Part shown: in pieces, positions 18,587 to 30,030 of the stretch
How the letters are laid out: the number at the start of each line of letters is the position of its first letter
Numbering within the stretch: position 1 is the first letter of the stretch
DNA from: Aricia agestis
Taxonomy: Eukaryota > Arthropoda > Insecta > Lepidoptera > Lycaenidae
NCBI RefSeq assembly: GCF_905147365.1
Contig: NC_056412.1
Coordinates: 19,088,001-19,152,000, forward strand
Direction: 5' to 3'
DNA length: 64,000 nucleotides
Made by a program: the position numbers and the translations under genes
The notes under the pieces: model-generated
Databases searched by the model: none
What the model saw: the letters and a program-made list of their open reading frames with translations, nothing else
Told to the model about the DNA's origin: nothing

Positions 18587-19534
18587 AACTTATTAATAAA
18601 TAAATAAACTACTGTCACTAAATAACAATGAATATGGTGAAGAAATATAGTGAGTAAACGGGCTAGTCAGGTGATAAATCGCCGCCACCTCATAAACGTC
18701 ACATAACTATACATTTGTCGGCTTCTCCGGGGAAAATGCGTGAAAAATTCACTATCGACTACACACGATAACACCCTTTATGTCAACAGCAGTAAGGTCT
18801 ATAATCCGATGAAGCGATTGTTGCCGATTGATATCATTTCCTTGGCGCTGGAACATATTGCGAGATGTTTTAAAGATTTATAAGTATTTTCTCAAATAAG
18901 GATGCTTGTTTAGCGTAAGGATAGGATACGAGTTAAAACGTTTACAAAGTGAGCGCCTCGTCGGGGCACTATTGAATAAATTAAGTTGAGAAAGAAAATT
19001 CAGAATGGTTCATAATTATGTCGCATTCAACTGGTTAATTTGCGATTCGATTGAATGACTAGCAAATTTATTGAATGACAGCAATCAATTGAATGACTAA
19101 AGGACAACTCGTCAAGACGTTAACTATGACGTTTAAGTACGTCTTGACTAAAAGTCATAATATAGTGAAGTCGTTAAATGGCAAGATATATTTCTTAAGT
19201 ATCCGTTGACAGGGTAGTAATAGGTAAATTCACGCTGTCATAATATTATTTTATTACTGCGACACATACATAACAAGATAACGACAGGTTTGTTGAAAAA
19301 GTTTAGTGACAATTAGTGTTTTTTATATGAACCTATCCTTTCTTTTAAATCATTGTTTTCTTCAAAGCACCAGGATTTAGTTTTAATACTGTAATATTAC
19401 CGTAGTATTTTTATAGCTGGTTGTTTTTGATATGAAGTTGGTATATTAAGAGCGCTACGCGTAGGTAAGTTATAACATTTTAACTTTCGAATTGAAACTT
19501 TTTCATAATGATAATATTATTACTAGAAAAGGCA
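18587..19534. other. Intergenic stretch with short TTGAATGAC repeats
   Basis: Three or four TTGAATGAC words occur at about 19051-19098. A 10-bp inverted pair GTCAAGACGT/ACGTCTTGAC lies near 19112-19148. Nothing coding. Confidence 0.4.
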
Positions 19535-19695
19535 CGCAATTAAGTTACGCCAAAATTAATTTATCGCGTGGGAACCGTCCATTTCACCGGACCAAAAACT
19601 TTGTCATTTCCCGGGATGCACAGTATCTTCTTACCTAATTTCAAGAATTAACAGACAAACACACTGATATCAGCTTGGTTTATAATATTAATATA
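19535..19695 (-). repeat. Degenerate Helitron-like copy
   Basis: TTATCGCGTGGGAACCGTCC, CCGGGATGCACAGTATC and GTTTATAATATTAATATAG follow the inverted order of the family. Both ends are eroded. Confidence 0.4.
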
Positions 19696-20061
19696 GTGAA
19701 TGTGATATTACTAATTAACATAAGTCACTGATAATATCGTATGCACTCGCATCTAAGTACTATTGTACTATTATCTATTCTGTGGTACTATCTACTAAGT
19801 TAAATACGGTTAAATCACTCGACAGCGCCGTGTAATCATGTACACGCACACAACGTTCGAAAATATAATTTCTTTGAACTGTAACATTTCAAAGTGTGCA
19901 GAAGATCGTCTTCAAAGTTAAAGTTTTGAAACTGCATACGCATCGACTTTGTCGATAATATTATACCTACGGCTTACCACGGCTTGTCAAAAAATGTTGA
20001 CACCTAATATTTAATTTTTAACGACGCGACGTAAGAAAAAGAACCTGTTAAATAAAAAAAA

Positions 20062-21134
20062 ACCGGCCAAGTGCGAGTCGGACTCGCGCACCGAGGGTTC
20101 CGTACAAACCTGCAAGGTTTACAAAGTAACTACTTAAAATTTTAAGCTTTTCGGAATTTTTCTGTTACCTGTGCTGTAAGCTATTGCTTCTTACCAAATT
20201 TCGAGATTCTATGCCAACGGGAAGTGGTCTTTAGGTTTTAATTCCCTTGCGTGTAGTTGCGAGTTTCAAAATATGCGGTATCAATGGTTGTACTTTTGCG
20301 TTTTGCGTTTTTGCGTTGACTTAGAATTTTTTTTTTTCACGGGTTAAAGGCAATTAGATCTAAGTATTTGATATGAATTTCAACTTGATAGCTCTACGCG
20401 TTCATGAGGAAAAAAGTAATAAGTTTATATTTATTAAAAAATATATATTTTGTAATGTAACTAAAAATTTAAGGTTTTCGGAATTTTTCCTTTATGTGTG
20501 CTATAAAACGTTGCTTCATGCCAAATTTCAAGATTCTAGGTCGACTGGAAGTACCCTTTAGGTTTTGATTCCCTTGCGAGTACTTGCGAGTTTCAAAATA
20601 TGCAGCTTAAATTGCTGTTTCTTTTGATTGCGTTGACATAGAAGTTTGATTTTGTTACAGCTTAAAGGTATTATAGACCTGAGTATTTGGTATGAATTTC
20701 AATTTAATACCTCTACGCGTTTATGAGGAAATGGGTAGTAAGTTTAAAATTATTAAAAAAATATATATTATGTGATGTAACTAAAAATTTATGGTTTTCG
20801 TAATTTTTCCTTTATCTATGCTATAAGACGTTGCTTCGTACCAAATTTCAAGATTCTGAGTTCACGGGAAGCACCCTGTAGGTTTTGATTCCCTTGCAAG
20901 TGTCGAAAATTTGCGGCATAAACGGCTGTATCTTTTGATTGCGTTGGCTTAGAAGTTTGATTTTTTCACAGCTTCAAGGGACAGTAGACCTGAGTAATTG
21001 ATATAAATTTCAGCTTCATACCTCCACGCGTTCCTGAGAAAAAGGGTCTTGACAGACGGACGGACGGACAGACGGACAACAAAGTGATCCTATAAGGGTT
21101 CCGTTTTTTCCTTTTGAGGTACGGAACCCTAAAA
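20062..21134 (-). repeat. Dispersed GTTCCGTACC repeat enlarged by internal tandem units
   Basis: Starts CCGGCCAAGTGCGAGTCGGA and ends GAGGTACGGAACCCTAAAAA, with GACGGACGGACGGACAGAC near the end. The middle consists of three ~322-bp units (separate entry). Confidence 0.85.
20135..21030. repeat. Three ~322-bp tandem units inside the repeat
   Basis: TTTTCGGAATTTTTC-type landmarks recur at 20151, 20478 and 20798 (spacings 327 and 320). Each unit carries CCAAATTTCAAGATTCT and TTAGGTTTTGATTCCCTTGC. Units are diverged. Confidence 0.8.
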
Positions 21135-22264
21135 ATGTTTCAGGTTGATAACAATACAATAAACTCCATTCAATCGTGTTTTAAAATTCAGTGTCTACCC
21201 TTTCTTGACAGTACTTCTGTACTCAATAGAGAGAGAGAGATATTATTATTATTATTATTTTTATTATTATTACTCAATAGAGTACTGATATTTCAAATGC
21301 ATTTCACCTGCTCTCGATTCTGGCGAAGACGTATCGTTTTCTGGATGTCGGTAATTGTGTGTCAGGAGCACTCGGCTGCCCCCGGGGATGCGAATCTCCC
21401 CCCAGCACCCCCCGACTCCCCCCGGCTCCCCCAATATCCCCAAACACGGGGACTTCCTAACAAATGTTTGGCAAGCGAAGACCGCTCTTTAAGAATTGTA
21501 AATTTGTGCTGTAATGCGCATACACTTGCATGTTTTTGGCCAGTTGTTACATCCATACTTAATAATATTATTGTAAATGCGAATGTGTGTCTGTCTATCA
21601 CGCTTAAGTCACTGAACGGTATACAGATACTTACATCCCTGGAATGGACATAGAATAGTTTTTTGCGGAATATACGGTTTTCGCACGATAATCGAACGGC
21701 GCAACATATTTAATAACGTCGTAACCACGTCGTAACCATTGAATATTTAACAACCTCTAAAAAAGCTACTAGAGGTATAATAGTACTAACAGTAAGTATA
21801 CCAATATAATAGTGAGTGTATTTACTTGTTCTGTTAAATTAATTTTGTAGAGTTTTAATTTGTAAAATTAAGATAAATGAGTACAAAGTTAGCTAAAGCA
21901 TTATGTTAATATTATAGTCGGGTCCTTTAAATCTATTAGATAAAATTTTACGACGTCCCAGTAACATCCCCATTCATGGACCAGTTTCCTCAATTTCGTC
22001 ATGATGTAAAAACAATTGTCCCTAATGTCCCCGTGTATAATGTAATAGGGCACTGTTAAGGGACAAAGATAAGGACATTTACTTTGTACAGTCACGGAAA
22101 ATAATGTTTAGCCGTTTTAATCTTACATTTTTCTATTTCAAGATGAGAATAAGAGGATACTTCTTTATAATACAGCTCTAGAAGGCTTTTCGGCTGAACT
22201 AATTACGCCATATTATTGTAATTGTCACTTGGGAGACAAGTGTTTTTAATCAACTCACTCACTG
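21135..22264. other. Intergenic stretch, no convincing gene
   Basis: Contains an (ATT)n run at 21240-21272 and a C-rich patch at 21375-21435 (CCCCCCGACTCCCC). Open frames here lack domains and cross these low-complexity tracts. Confidence 0.35.
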
Positions 22265-22330
22265 CTTGAAAATAATAGAGATGAATATGCTTTGTCGAAA
22301 CAAAGCATATTCATCTCTATTATTTTCAAG
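22265..22330. repeat. Perfect 30-bp snap-back palindrome
   Basis: Arm 22265-22294 is exactly complementary to 22301-22330, with a 6-nt TCGAAA loop. It is the longest perfect hairpin in the window. Confidence 0.97.
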
Positions 22331-22475
22331 TACGAATTTATGCTATGAAAATAACGTATAAGCGTCGAAGAGCGAATTCGCACGTCGACGCGCGTTAGCA
22401 TATTTTTATAGCGAAAATTTTTACTTAAATAAATAATAGAACAATTATAGAATGATATTATTATGAGTATGCTGT

Positions 22476-22665
22476 AGACCGGAGGCCCAATTCCCTACCC
22501 TCTCCTATTTCCTTCCCTACCCTCCCCTTTTCCCTTCCCTACCCTCCCCTATTACCCTATTCCCCCTGAAAGGCCGGCAACGCACCTAAAGCTCTTCTGA
22601 TGCTGCAAGTTGGAAGTTTCTTTCCATCAGGTGACCCATTTGCCCCCTTATTACATAAACATGAT
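22476..22665 (-). mobile_element. Dispersed repeat R1, truncated copy
   Basis: Inverted: GGCCCAATTCCCTACCCTC, GGCCGGCAACGCACC, CTCTTCTGATGCTGCAAG, CATCAGGTGACCCATTTGCC. The CATGGCTCTCCCACG end is missing. Confidence 0.75.
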
Positions 22666-23015
22666 GCCTCATGATGCTTCGACTCTGTCCGAGTGTGAGT
22701 TGAACCTAACAGTCGATGTAAGATGAGAATGCTCAATTTTCCTTTTCCTCGATCCTACATAACCCTTGACAATAATTCTTCAGAATTGACTCGCGATAAA
22801 AGTATTATGACGGGTTTGTTAAATGTTTTACGGCGTATGGTGAGCATACTCACTCGTTACTTGTTAGTAGATAGGATAAGCATATATGGGACATAACTTT
22901 TATGATAAGTAATAATTTTATGTTTAAGCTCTACTTGATAAGTGCTTTGTTATAAAATCTGCTAGCATTAGGAGCCAGTAGCATACAAAAATTTTATACT
23001 ATTCTTATACATATC
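22666..23015. other. AT-rich stretch, nothing recognised
   Basis: No gene or repeat identified. Confidence 0.35.
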
Positions 23016-23256
23016 CATACTAATATTATAAATGCGAAAGTGTGTCTGTCTGTTAGTCTGTCCGTCTGTCTATCTGTCTGTCTGTCTGTTAGGTACTGCT
23101 TCACGCCCAAACCGCTGAACCGATTTGGCTGAAATTTGGCACGAAGATACTTTGAGTCAAGGGAAAGGACATAAGATACTTTTCATCCCAGAAAAATGTA
23201 CGGTTCCCGCGCGATAAACGAGTTTTGGCGCAACGGAGTTGCGGGCGTCATCTAGT
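23016..23256 (+). mobile_element. Helitron-like non-autonomous element, best-preserved copy
   Basis: Starts TAATATTATAAATGCGAAAG, then GTCTGTCTGT repeats, CCAAACCGCTGAACCGATTT, and AATGTACGGTTCCCGCGCG. A perfect hairpin CGCAAC-GGA-GTTGCG lies just before the CATCTAGT end. A 3' hairpin a few bases before a CTRR end is a hallmark of Helitrons. No Rep/helicase gene is present. Family placement (Lep1-like) is from memory. Confidence 0.75.
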
Positions 23257-23409
23257 AAGTAATATAAGTGGCATTTTGCAAATTGTAAAAATATTAAAAT
23301 ACTTTGCAATTTTGTATACTTAATTTTATAAGATGACATATTGAATAAATTTGACTTAACTATAAAGCAAAAACTAACGCCAATATACACATCTATAATA
23401 TTTATTTAA

Positions 23410-24716
23410 GTTACAAAAAAATTAGGGAAAGCCTTTTATCAAGCCTCAAAATCAAGCTGAGTAATGCCGAAGACTACATCTTAAAACTAGAAGAACAAAT
23501 TCATGCTCAAAATTCCACCCAAACCCAAATCTTATATAATGAGCTTATTTGTGATAAAAGCAACTCTGCTTCTAACACTAAATCTTGTCAAAACATTTCT
23601 ACAATTGATTTAACTAGTGATGATACCTTACCAATATGTACATTGAATAGTAAGAGGAAATTAAAGAAATATATTAAAATCAAAAAGTGTATTAAAAATT
23701 ATTGTAAACTTTCAAAGAAAAATAAAAAATGTTTAAATAATTTATCAAAAGTTATAAATGAAAACAAACTCTTGAATAATAACTTACTAAAGTGTAATTT
23801 TGACATAAAGCAAATAAAATGTAACTATGAGGCGGATGTATGTAACCTACAGCAAGAAATTTCGATACTTCTTGACTCTTTGGATAATTTAAACAGAAAA
23901 TATGCTTTGTCACAACAAGAAACGCAGAGGCATATATCAGCGATGAATGATTTACTTGAAGTGACTCGTTATAATGAGGAACGGGTTTACTCTTTATTGA
24001 GAGTCAACGGTTCCTCAGACAAAGTAAATCATTCTGTTTTGAATAGTATAACTGATATATGTTCCAGGCAGAAGGTACATACTGAATGCCCACAAATTGC
24101 TTTGTTCAGTGATGAATTAGGTAAGGACTTAGGTATTTATTTAAATAGGATGTGTATTGGACAATCATTTTCCAATTTCTGTATGCCTGGAGCTACTTAT
24201 AGTGAAATAATGTGCAGGGCTTTGGCTATGACTTATTGTCCAAATACAACATTAATAGTTTTAGTTGGGAGGAAGGGAAAATTAAACAAAAAACAAATGA
24301 CCGAATTTCTAGATAAATTATTTATTATTGAAAATATTAATAATGTTATCTTGTTTACTTTTCCCTATATACAAATGTTGCCAAAGAGATATAATAAAGA
24401 AAACTATTCTAGGTATCAACTGAACAGCCTAATGTATACTGCTGTAAATAATAATTGTATCATTTTAAATGACTCACATAAGCAATGTCAGGTTGTAGAC
24501 ATTAATAATTTAGATTTTAAGTTATCCACCATGACAAGAGATAAGTACTTCTTATCTAATTTTTATAAAAGACGAATAGCCAGGTTGCTATTTAACTTTT
24601 TAGATTTTAAACAAGCCAAGTGTTTGGCTTCAGAGACTACTGCTTCTATTGAGCAGAATTATACTAGTCATAATATTAACGAATTGGAATATGTTCCAAA
24701 TATTTATTTAAATTAG
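23410..24716 (+). pseudogene. LINE ORF1 protein, 5'-truncated
   Basis: The frame is open from the element's 5' junction (no ATG; the frame is continuous from 23355) to a stop at 24714-24716. The N-terminal part is very Lys/Asn-rich and coiled-coil-like, including KLEEQIHAQN and LQQEISILLDSLDNLNRKYA. The C-terminal half has FSDELGKDLGIYLNR and NTTLIVLVGRKGKLNKKQM. This arrangement recalls ORF1 proteins that carry a coiled coil and an SGNH/GDSL esterase-like domain in CR1-type LINEs, but no clear GDS nucleophile is seen (SDE instead), so that domain is tentative. The expected N terminus is missing. It would package element RNA together with ORF2, whose ATG is 11 nt downstream. Confidence 0.65.
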
Positions 24717-24727
24717 ATAATAAGACA

Positions 24728-27650
24728 ATGGAGAACATCTCTTGCGGAAATAAATTTAGTATTGAAAATCCTACCAATAATTTGTTAGACTCAAATATAT
24801 TAAGTAAGAATAAATGTAATTTGATTAATCTGGTGCATCAAAATTTACAAGGTATGGTAGGTAAAGAACTTGAAATTGAGTTATTTTTAAAGGAATTTAA
24901 CATTGATATTATTTGTATATCTGAACACTGGTTCAGACAATATGAACTTACTTTCAATTTCAATAACCACCAGATAGCTAGTTCGTTCAGTAGAGAAAAT
25001 GCCATTAGAGGCGGCTCTTTAATATTAATTAGAAATAATTTAAAATTTAAGGAACGCAAAGATATTGTGAGTCTCTCTATTGAACGAACAATTGAAGTAG
25101 CTTGCATAGAGCTAAGTCATCTTATTATTGTGGGTGTATACAGGCCTCCTTCAGGGTTATTTGATACCTTTGAACAAACTATGGAACAAATACTGTCAAA
25201 AATATGTGCATCTAACAAAAGGGTTATTATGTGTGGAGACTTTAATATTAATTTATTGGATTTAAATTCCACAACTGTTAGATTCACATCTTTATTTTGC
25301 AATCTGTTTCATGAACCTACAAGAGTCTGTGAGACCACAGCTACTTGTATTGATAACATATTTACAAATCTCATTCCCGATAAAAAAGAAATAATTAATA
25401 AGTTAAGCTCTGATCACTGTGGACAGTTAGCATCATTTAATGTCAATTGCGATAATAACGTAAAGGATAATCTTGTGTTTGTTCCTGTGACTACAAAACG
25501 TATTGAGCAATTTAGAAGTAAATTAAATTCAAATATTCAGTCATTGGGTAGATCAAATAGCTCAGATGAAGCTTTTAATAATTTGTTTAAGGTAATAAGA
25601 ACACAATTTAATACAGTATTTACTTCTAAAACAGTTAGAAACGATAATAAAAAACCAGATTTATTGAATGGGCAACTAAAGGAATTAAAATAAGTAGGCA
25701 AAGATTATATGAATTATATGATGAGAGGTGTGGCAACAGTAGTGAATCATTTAAAGCATATGTTAAAAATTATTCTAAAACCTTCAGAAAAGTTTGTAAA
25801 GCTGCTAAGGCTCTATATATCAAAAATAAAATTAAAAATTCTAAAAATAAAATCAAAACTACATGGAAGGTTATATCTGGTGAGACTGGAAACGTCACCT
25901 GTCGTAACACTGATTTTGAATTATACTTTGAAAATAAAAAGATTACAAATAATCTCGAAGTTGCGACGGTTTTTGAAAAGTTTTTTGCTGACATTCCGGT
26001 CTCAACTACAAAAAATCTAAATTCCTCACCAGAAGCTGCTGAAAAGCTACTCAGAGACAATGTAAAGGAATGTGATGTCAATTTCAAGTTCAGGGAAATT
26101 AGCCCTAGAGATATTATTGATACCTTTAAATTGTTGAATATTAAAAATACTACTGATCTCTGGGGCATGTCTACAAAAATTATTAAATCGATAATTGACA
26201 TCATAGCTCCTCATCTGGCAATAATTTTCAATGACTGCATTAAGAGTGGTGTTTTTCCTGACTTAATGAAGCACAGTAAGGTCGTACCTTTATTTAAAGC
26301 GGGAATTAAATCAGATCCGACTAATTACCGGCCTATTTCGATTTTACCGACTCTTAGTAAAATATTTGAAAAAATAATTTTACAGCAATTACTGTTACAT
26401 TTTAATTTAAATAATTTATTACACAATAACCAATACGGTTTTACTGAGGGTCGTTCCACAACGGATGCTGGTATAGGTCTTCTTTGTAGCATATTTGAAG
26501 CTTGGGAGGAGTCACAGGATGCCTTAGGTATTTTTTGTGACCTCTCTAAGGCATTTGACTGTGTCGAGCATGCTACTTTAGTCAAAAAATTGCACCACTA
26601 TGGCATAAGGGACTCAGCACTCAGCCTTTTGACTTCTTACCTCAAAAATAGGACTCAAAGGGTTGAAGTTAATAGTAAAAGATCCAATGGGACCAAAATA
26701 GTATTAGGTGTACCACAGGGATCCATTTTAGGACCATTTCTTTTTCTCATCTACATTAATGACTTACCTTATCTAGTTAAGGATAATGAGATAGTACTTT
26801 TTGCTGATGACACTTCACTTATTTTTAAAGTGAAGCGACGGCAGTCAAATTACGACGAGGTAAATAGTGCTCTCTCAAAAATAGTACATTGGTTTAATGT
26901 TAATAACTTACTTTTAAACTCTAAGAAAACCAAATGTTTTCTTCAAAAAAAAAAAAAAAATTTACTTTGCCCAATGTTAGGCAAGTTCAAACCAATTTAC
27001 TATTAAATGATGAGAAAATGAATTTGGTGGACTCCACTGTATTCTTAGGCATTACATTAGATAGTAAATTACAGTGGGGTCCTCATATTGCTAATCTTGC
27101 AGGTAAGCTCAGTTCTGCAGCATATGCAGTCAGAAAAATTAGGGAAATTTCTGATGAAGACACGGCAAGACTAGTTTATTTTAGTTATTTTCACAGCAGA
27201 ATGTCTTATGGTATCCTTTTATGGGGAAACGCTGCCGACATCAATACAATTTTTGTGCTGCAGAAGCGAGCTATACGCTCAATTTATAAAATGTCAGCTT
27301 TTGAATCTCTGAGAGAAAAGTTTAAAGAAATTGGTATTCTAACTGTTGCTTCTCAATACATTTTGGATAATGTATTGTATGTTAGAAAGAATTTAACTAA
27401 ATTTAAAACTAAAAGTGATAGTCACGGTAGAAACACTAGAAATAGGCACAAGCTGGAAATACCAGTGATCAGACTTAGCAAAATAAGTAAATCTTTTAAA
27501 GGTCAATGTATACGCCTTTACAATAAAATCCCGGAAAACGTTCAAAATCTATCAATTAATAAATTTAAAAAAGTAATTAAAGAACGTTTGTGTGCCAAAG
27601 CCTACTATACGGTCAAAGATTTCCTAAACGATAGCACATCTTGGGAGTAG
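24728..27650 (+). pseudogene. LINE ORF2: AP endonuclease and reverse transcriptase, two frameshifts
   Basis: Starts at an ATG. Endonuclease motifs in order: HQNLQG, ISEHW, GVYRPPS, GDFNINLLD and SSDHC (24830-25430). The frame is lost near 25650, at an AATAAAAAACC tract, and continues in another phase as WATKGIKISR. Reverse transcriptase motifs follow: NYRPISILPTLSK, QYGFTEGRSTTDA, DLSKAFDCVEH, GVPQGSILGP and LFADDTSL (catalytic FADD near 26805). A run of about 15 A's at 26945-26959 causes a second shift. The C-terminal domain then reads STVFLGITLDSKLQW and GILLWGNAA to a stop at 27648-27650. All catalytic motifs are otherwise present. Either shift could be mutation or an assembly error in a homopolymer. 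Confidence 0.9.
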
Positions 27651-27947
27651 GATGGCTGCTTGCAAGGCTGCTTCTACATTTATTATATGTGACTTACAAT
27701 TGTGTATTCATATTGTATAGATTAAGTTATTTACATTGTAAATTTTATTTTTTTAAAAGACAAATTTTCCACTTTTTTACTAAAAAGTGGCCCCGTGCGA
27801 GTTTCTTACGCCGGTTCTTCTCGCCGGGTTAGTTCCCGAACCGGTGGTAGGCAACATGTAGTTCAACATTCTGAAAATATTTGATTCAAATTTATTCAGA
27901 AATAAAACAATTTTTATTTATTTATTTTATTTAACCAGAATGAATAC

Positions 27948-27988
27948 GCAGTATTCACTCCCTGGAGGCTTCAGGGAGAGAATACTGC
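27948..27988. repeat. Near-perfect 17-bp snap-back palindrome
   Basis: Arm 27948-27964 (GCAGTATTCACTCCCTG) pairs with 27972-27988 with one mismatch and a 7-nt loop. It lies immediately 3' of the LINE. Confidence 0.9.
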
Positions 27989-28460
27989 TTCAGGGGGCTC
28001 TAATAATAATCATAATTATTATTAAAAACAAGATTGTGAATCTTCACATTTTATGAATATAATTTTACTTGCATTGACACACAAGGTACTCGAAAAGCTG
28101 ACGTTTTTAAAATATTTTTTTGGAGTTCATTTGTTTTTCGATATCTCTCTCGACGCGAATATTTGTACAATATTTTCGCTGGTTTTATCGAGTCTTTGTT
28201 TCTGTGAATGCGGGTGGAGGTCGGAGAGACCGGAGAGAGGCCGGAGAGAGCCGGATAGGGCAATCGCCGAGTGATACGGAGCCTTTTTGTTTTTCGAATA
28301 ATATTTAAAATTCAATACATTCATAGAGGTTGCCCTATAAAATCAACCTTTATGCGCAAGATAAAACTCTTCTATTGTATTATATATTTTAAATAATTTA
28401 AGTACTTTATTATAAGATGTTATATTTAGTACAAGAATGTATAGGTATGTATATAATAGC

Positions 28461-28502
28461 TTTTTGTCGAAAAACATACAAACGTATGTTTTTCGACAAA
28501 AA
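28461..28502. repeat. Perfect 19-bp snap-back palindrome
   Basis: Arm 28461-28479 (TTTTTGTCGAAAAACATAC) pairs exactly with 28484-28502; loop AAAC. Confidence 0.95.
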
Positions 28503-28788
28503 ACTATCGAATGTAATTTACCGGGATACCGAGTGTCTCTGCAATGAACATTGGTTTAAGCATTTAGAGTAGACAGACACATTTTCATATTCCATTTATT
28601 ATTATTGAACATTTCAGTATTTTCCAATCTCTAATACTTTATTGATAGACAAATAACCGACATACTTTGCAATCAGCCAACCTCCGGTGCCTTTGCTGTC
28701 AATATTACAAAGGTAAAAGCTTAGTACACATGTCTGTCGTGCAAACAACTTTACACCAAGCGGGGCGAATCCACAAATCCACACGATA

Positions 28789-28834
28789 CGTTGCTTCTCC
28801 GTTGCGTCGTGAGCAACGCAACGGAGAAGCAACG
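28789..28834. repeat. Perfect 19-bp snap-back palindrome
   Basis: Arm 28789-28807 (CGTTGCTTCTCCGTTGCGT) pairs exactly with 28816-28834; 8-nt loop. Confidence 0.95.
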
Positions 28835-29035
28835 CCGCGAGCCGGTTTTTCCGCTCCGAAGTTACGAAAGTCTCGTTGACGAGGCAATGCATATAAACAA
28901 AATAAGCACCCGCATGTTTTCTCATTAATGACTTAAAAACAACTGAGAGATGACGCAGCGGCGTCGGTTCTTATCCCTCCCGCTTTTTAACCGACTTCTT
29001 GATATTAGATTTGCGTCTAAACACCGTATGCATTT

Positions 29036-29318
29036 ACGTGGGAGAGCTATGCTTCGGCACAAATGGGCCGGCTCGACTGGAGAAATACCACATTCTCAAA
29101 GAAAACCGGCGTGAAACAGCGCTTGCGCTGTGTTTCGCCGGAGGCCCAATCCCCTACCCTATTCCCTTCCCTACCCTCCCCTATTACCCTATTCCCTCTT
29201 AAAAGGCCGGCAACGCACTTGCAGCTCTTCTGATGCTACGAGTGTCCATGGGCGACGGAAGTTGCTTTCCATCAGGTGACCCATTTGCTCGTTTGCCTCC
29301 TTATTTCATAAAAAAAAT
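29036..29318 (-). mobile_element. Dispersed repeat R1, full copy
   Basis: Inverted from TACGTGGGAGAGCTATGCTT through the AGCGCTTGCGCT palindrome and TCCATGGGCGACGGAAGTTG to TTATTTCATAAAAAAAA. Confidence 0.85.
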
Positions 29319-29320
29319 GC

Positions 29321-29627
29321 ACATTACAGATTTCAGTATGAGTAACGGTCATCTGCGCCTACAAAGCATCTCACGGCATCCTCGCGTCATGTTGCGGTCT
29401 GAGCTGACCCTTAAACGATGAAGCGACAGCGCTGCGTCTACACAACGCCAGATGTGGAATCGCCTCATAGGGGGCGAGGTAACTCAGGGGGAGGGAGATG
29501 AATCAAAGGTACGAATGAAAGCCTGGCCCCGGGCTTGCCTCGGGCGCTCGTGTAAACCTCTTTGTGTCCTCTACAGACGTCACAGCTAAATGCGATTGTG
29601 CGATATTCGGTGGTATATTGCAATGTT
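29321..29627. other. Intergenic stretch, nothing recognised
   Basis: Mildly GC-richer than average (29380-29560); no frame with a recognisable domain. Confidence 0.35.
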
Positions 29628-29995
29628 TTTTTAGAGTTCCGTACCCAAAGGTTAAAAATGGAAATTACTAACACTTCGTTGTCTGTCCGTCTGTCTGTAT
29701 GTCTCCAGGCTGTATGTCAAGAGCCGCTGTCCGCTATAGCTAGACTTGATCACAGATTGTGTAATGTGTATATCTGTTGCCGCAATACAAAAAATAAAAT
29801 AAAATGAATATATTTTAAGCTTTAACTTGATATTTTCACAAAATCATTAATTATTATAGCTACTTCATTAATTAATGGGTAATAATAATAAAGTAAAATA
29901 AAAATGTTATCCCGTACAAAATACAACATTTTTGGCTTATTTTTGCTCTATAACGTTATTCTTGCGCGAGTCCGACTCGCACTTGCCCGATTATT
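29628..29995 (+). repeat. Dispersed GTTCCGTACC repeat, full copy
   Basis: From TTTAGAGTTCCGTACCCAAA through GTCTGTCCGTCTGTCTGTATG and the CTCCAGGCTGTATGTC block to GCGCGAGTCCGACTCGCACT. It is a complete plus-strand example for comparison with the interrupted copy at 350-1953. Confidence 0.85.
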
Positions 29996-30030
29996 ATTTC
30001 CTAATATTATGCGTGTTTAATACACTATAC

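Larger units (their letters stand above)
23401..27934 (+). mobile_element. 5'-truncated Jockey/CR1-like LINE
   Basis: ORF1 (no start codon left), ORF2 and a short 3' UTR lie in order. The 3' part has GTGCGAGTTTCTTACGCCGG and ends in AATAAAACA plus (TTTA)n. A 9-bp TTTATTTAA at 23401-23409 and 27926-27934 may be the target duplication, but it is low-complexity. The element is AT-rich throughout. Two one-base frameshifts make it inactive as it stands. The exact clade cannot be decided here. Confidence 0.85.

Noticed and set aside
21114..21653. 179-codon plus-strand gene
   Set aside because: It begins inside the end of a dispersed repeat and crosses an (ATT)n run, giving a poly-Leu tract and no domain.
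22265..22330. Canonical microRNA precursor
   Set aside because: The 30-bp stem is perfectly paired with a 6-nt loop and no bulges; insect pre-miRNAs usually have mismatches and a longer stem base. Without small-RNA data it is better explained by fold-back duplication.
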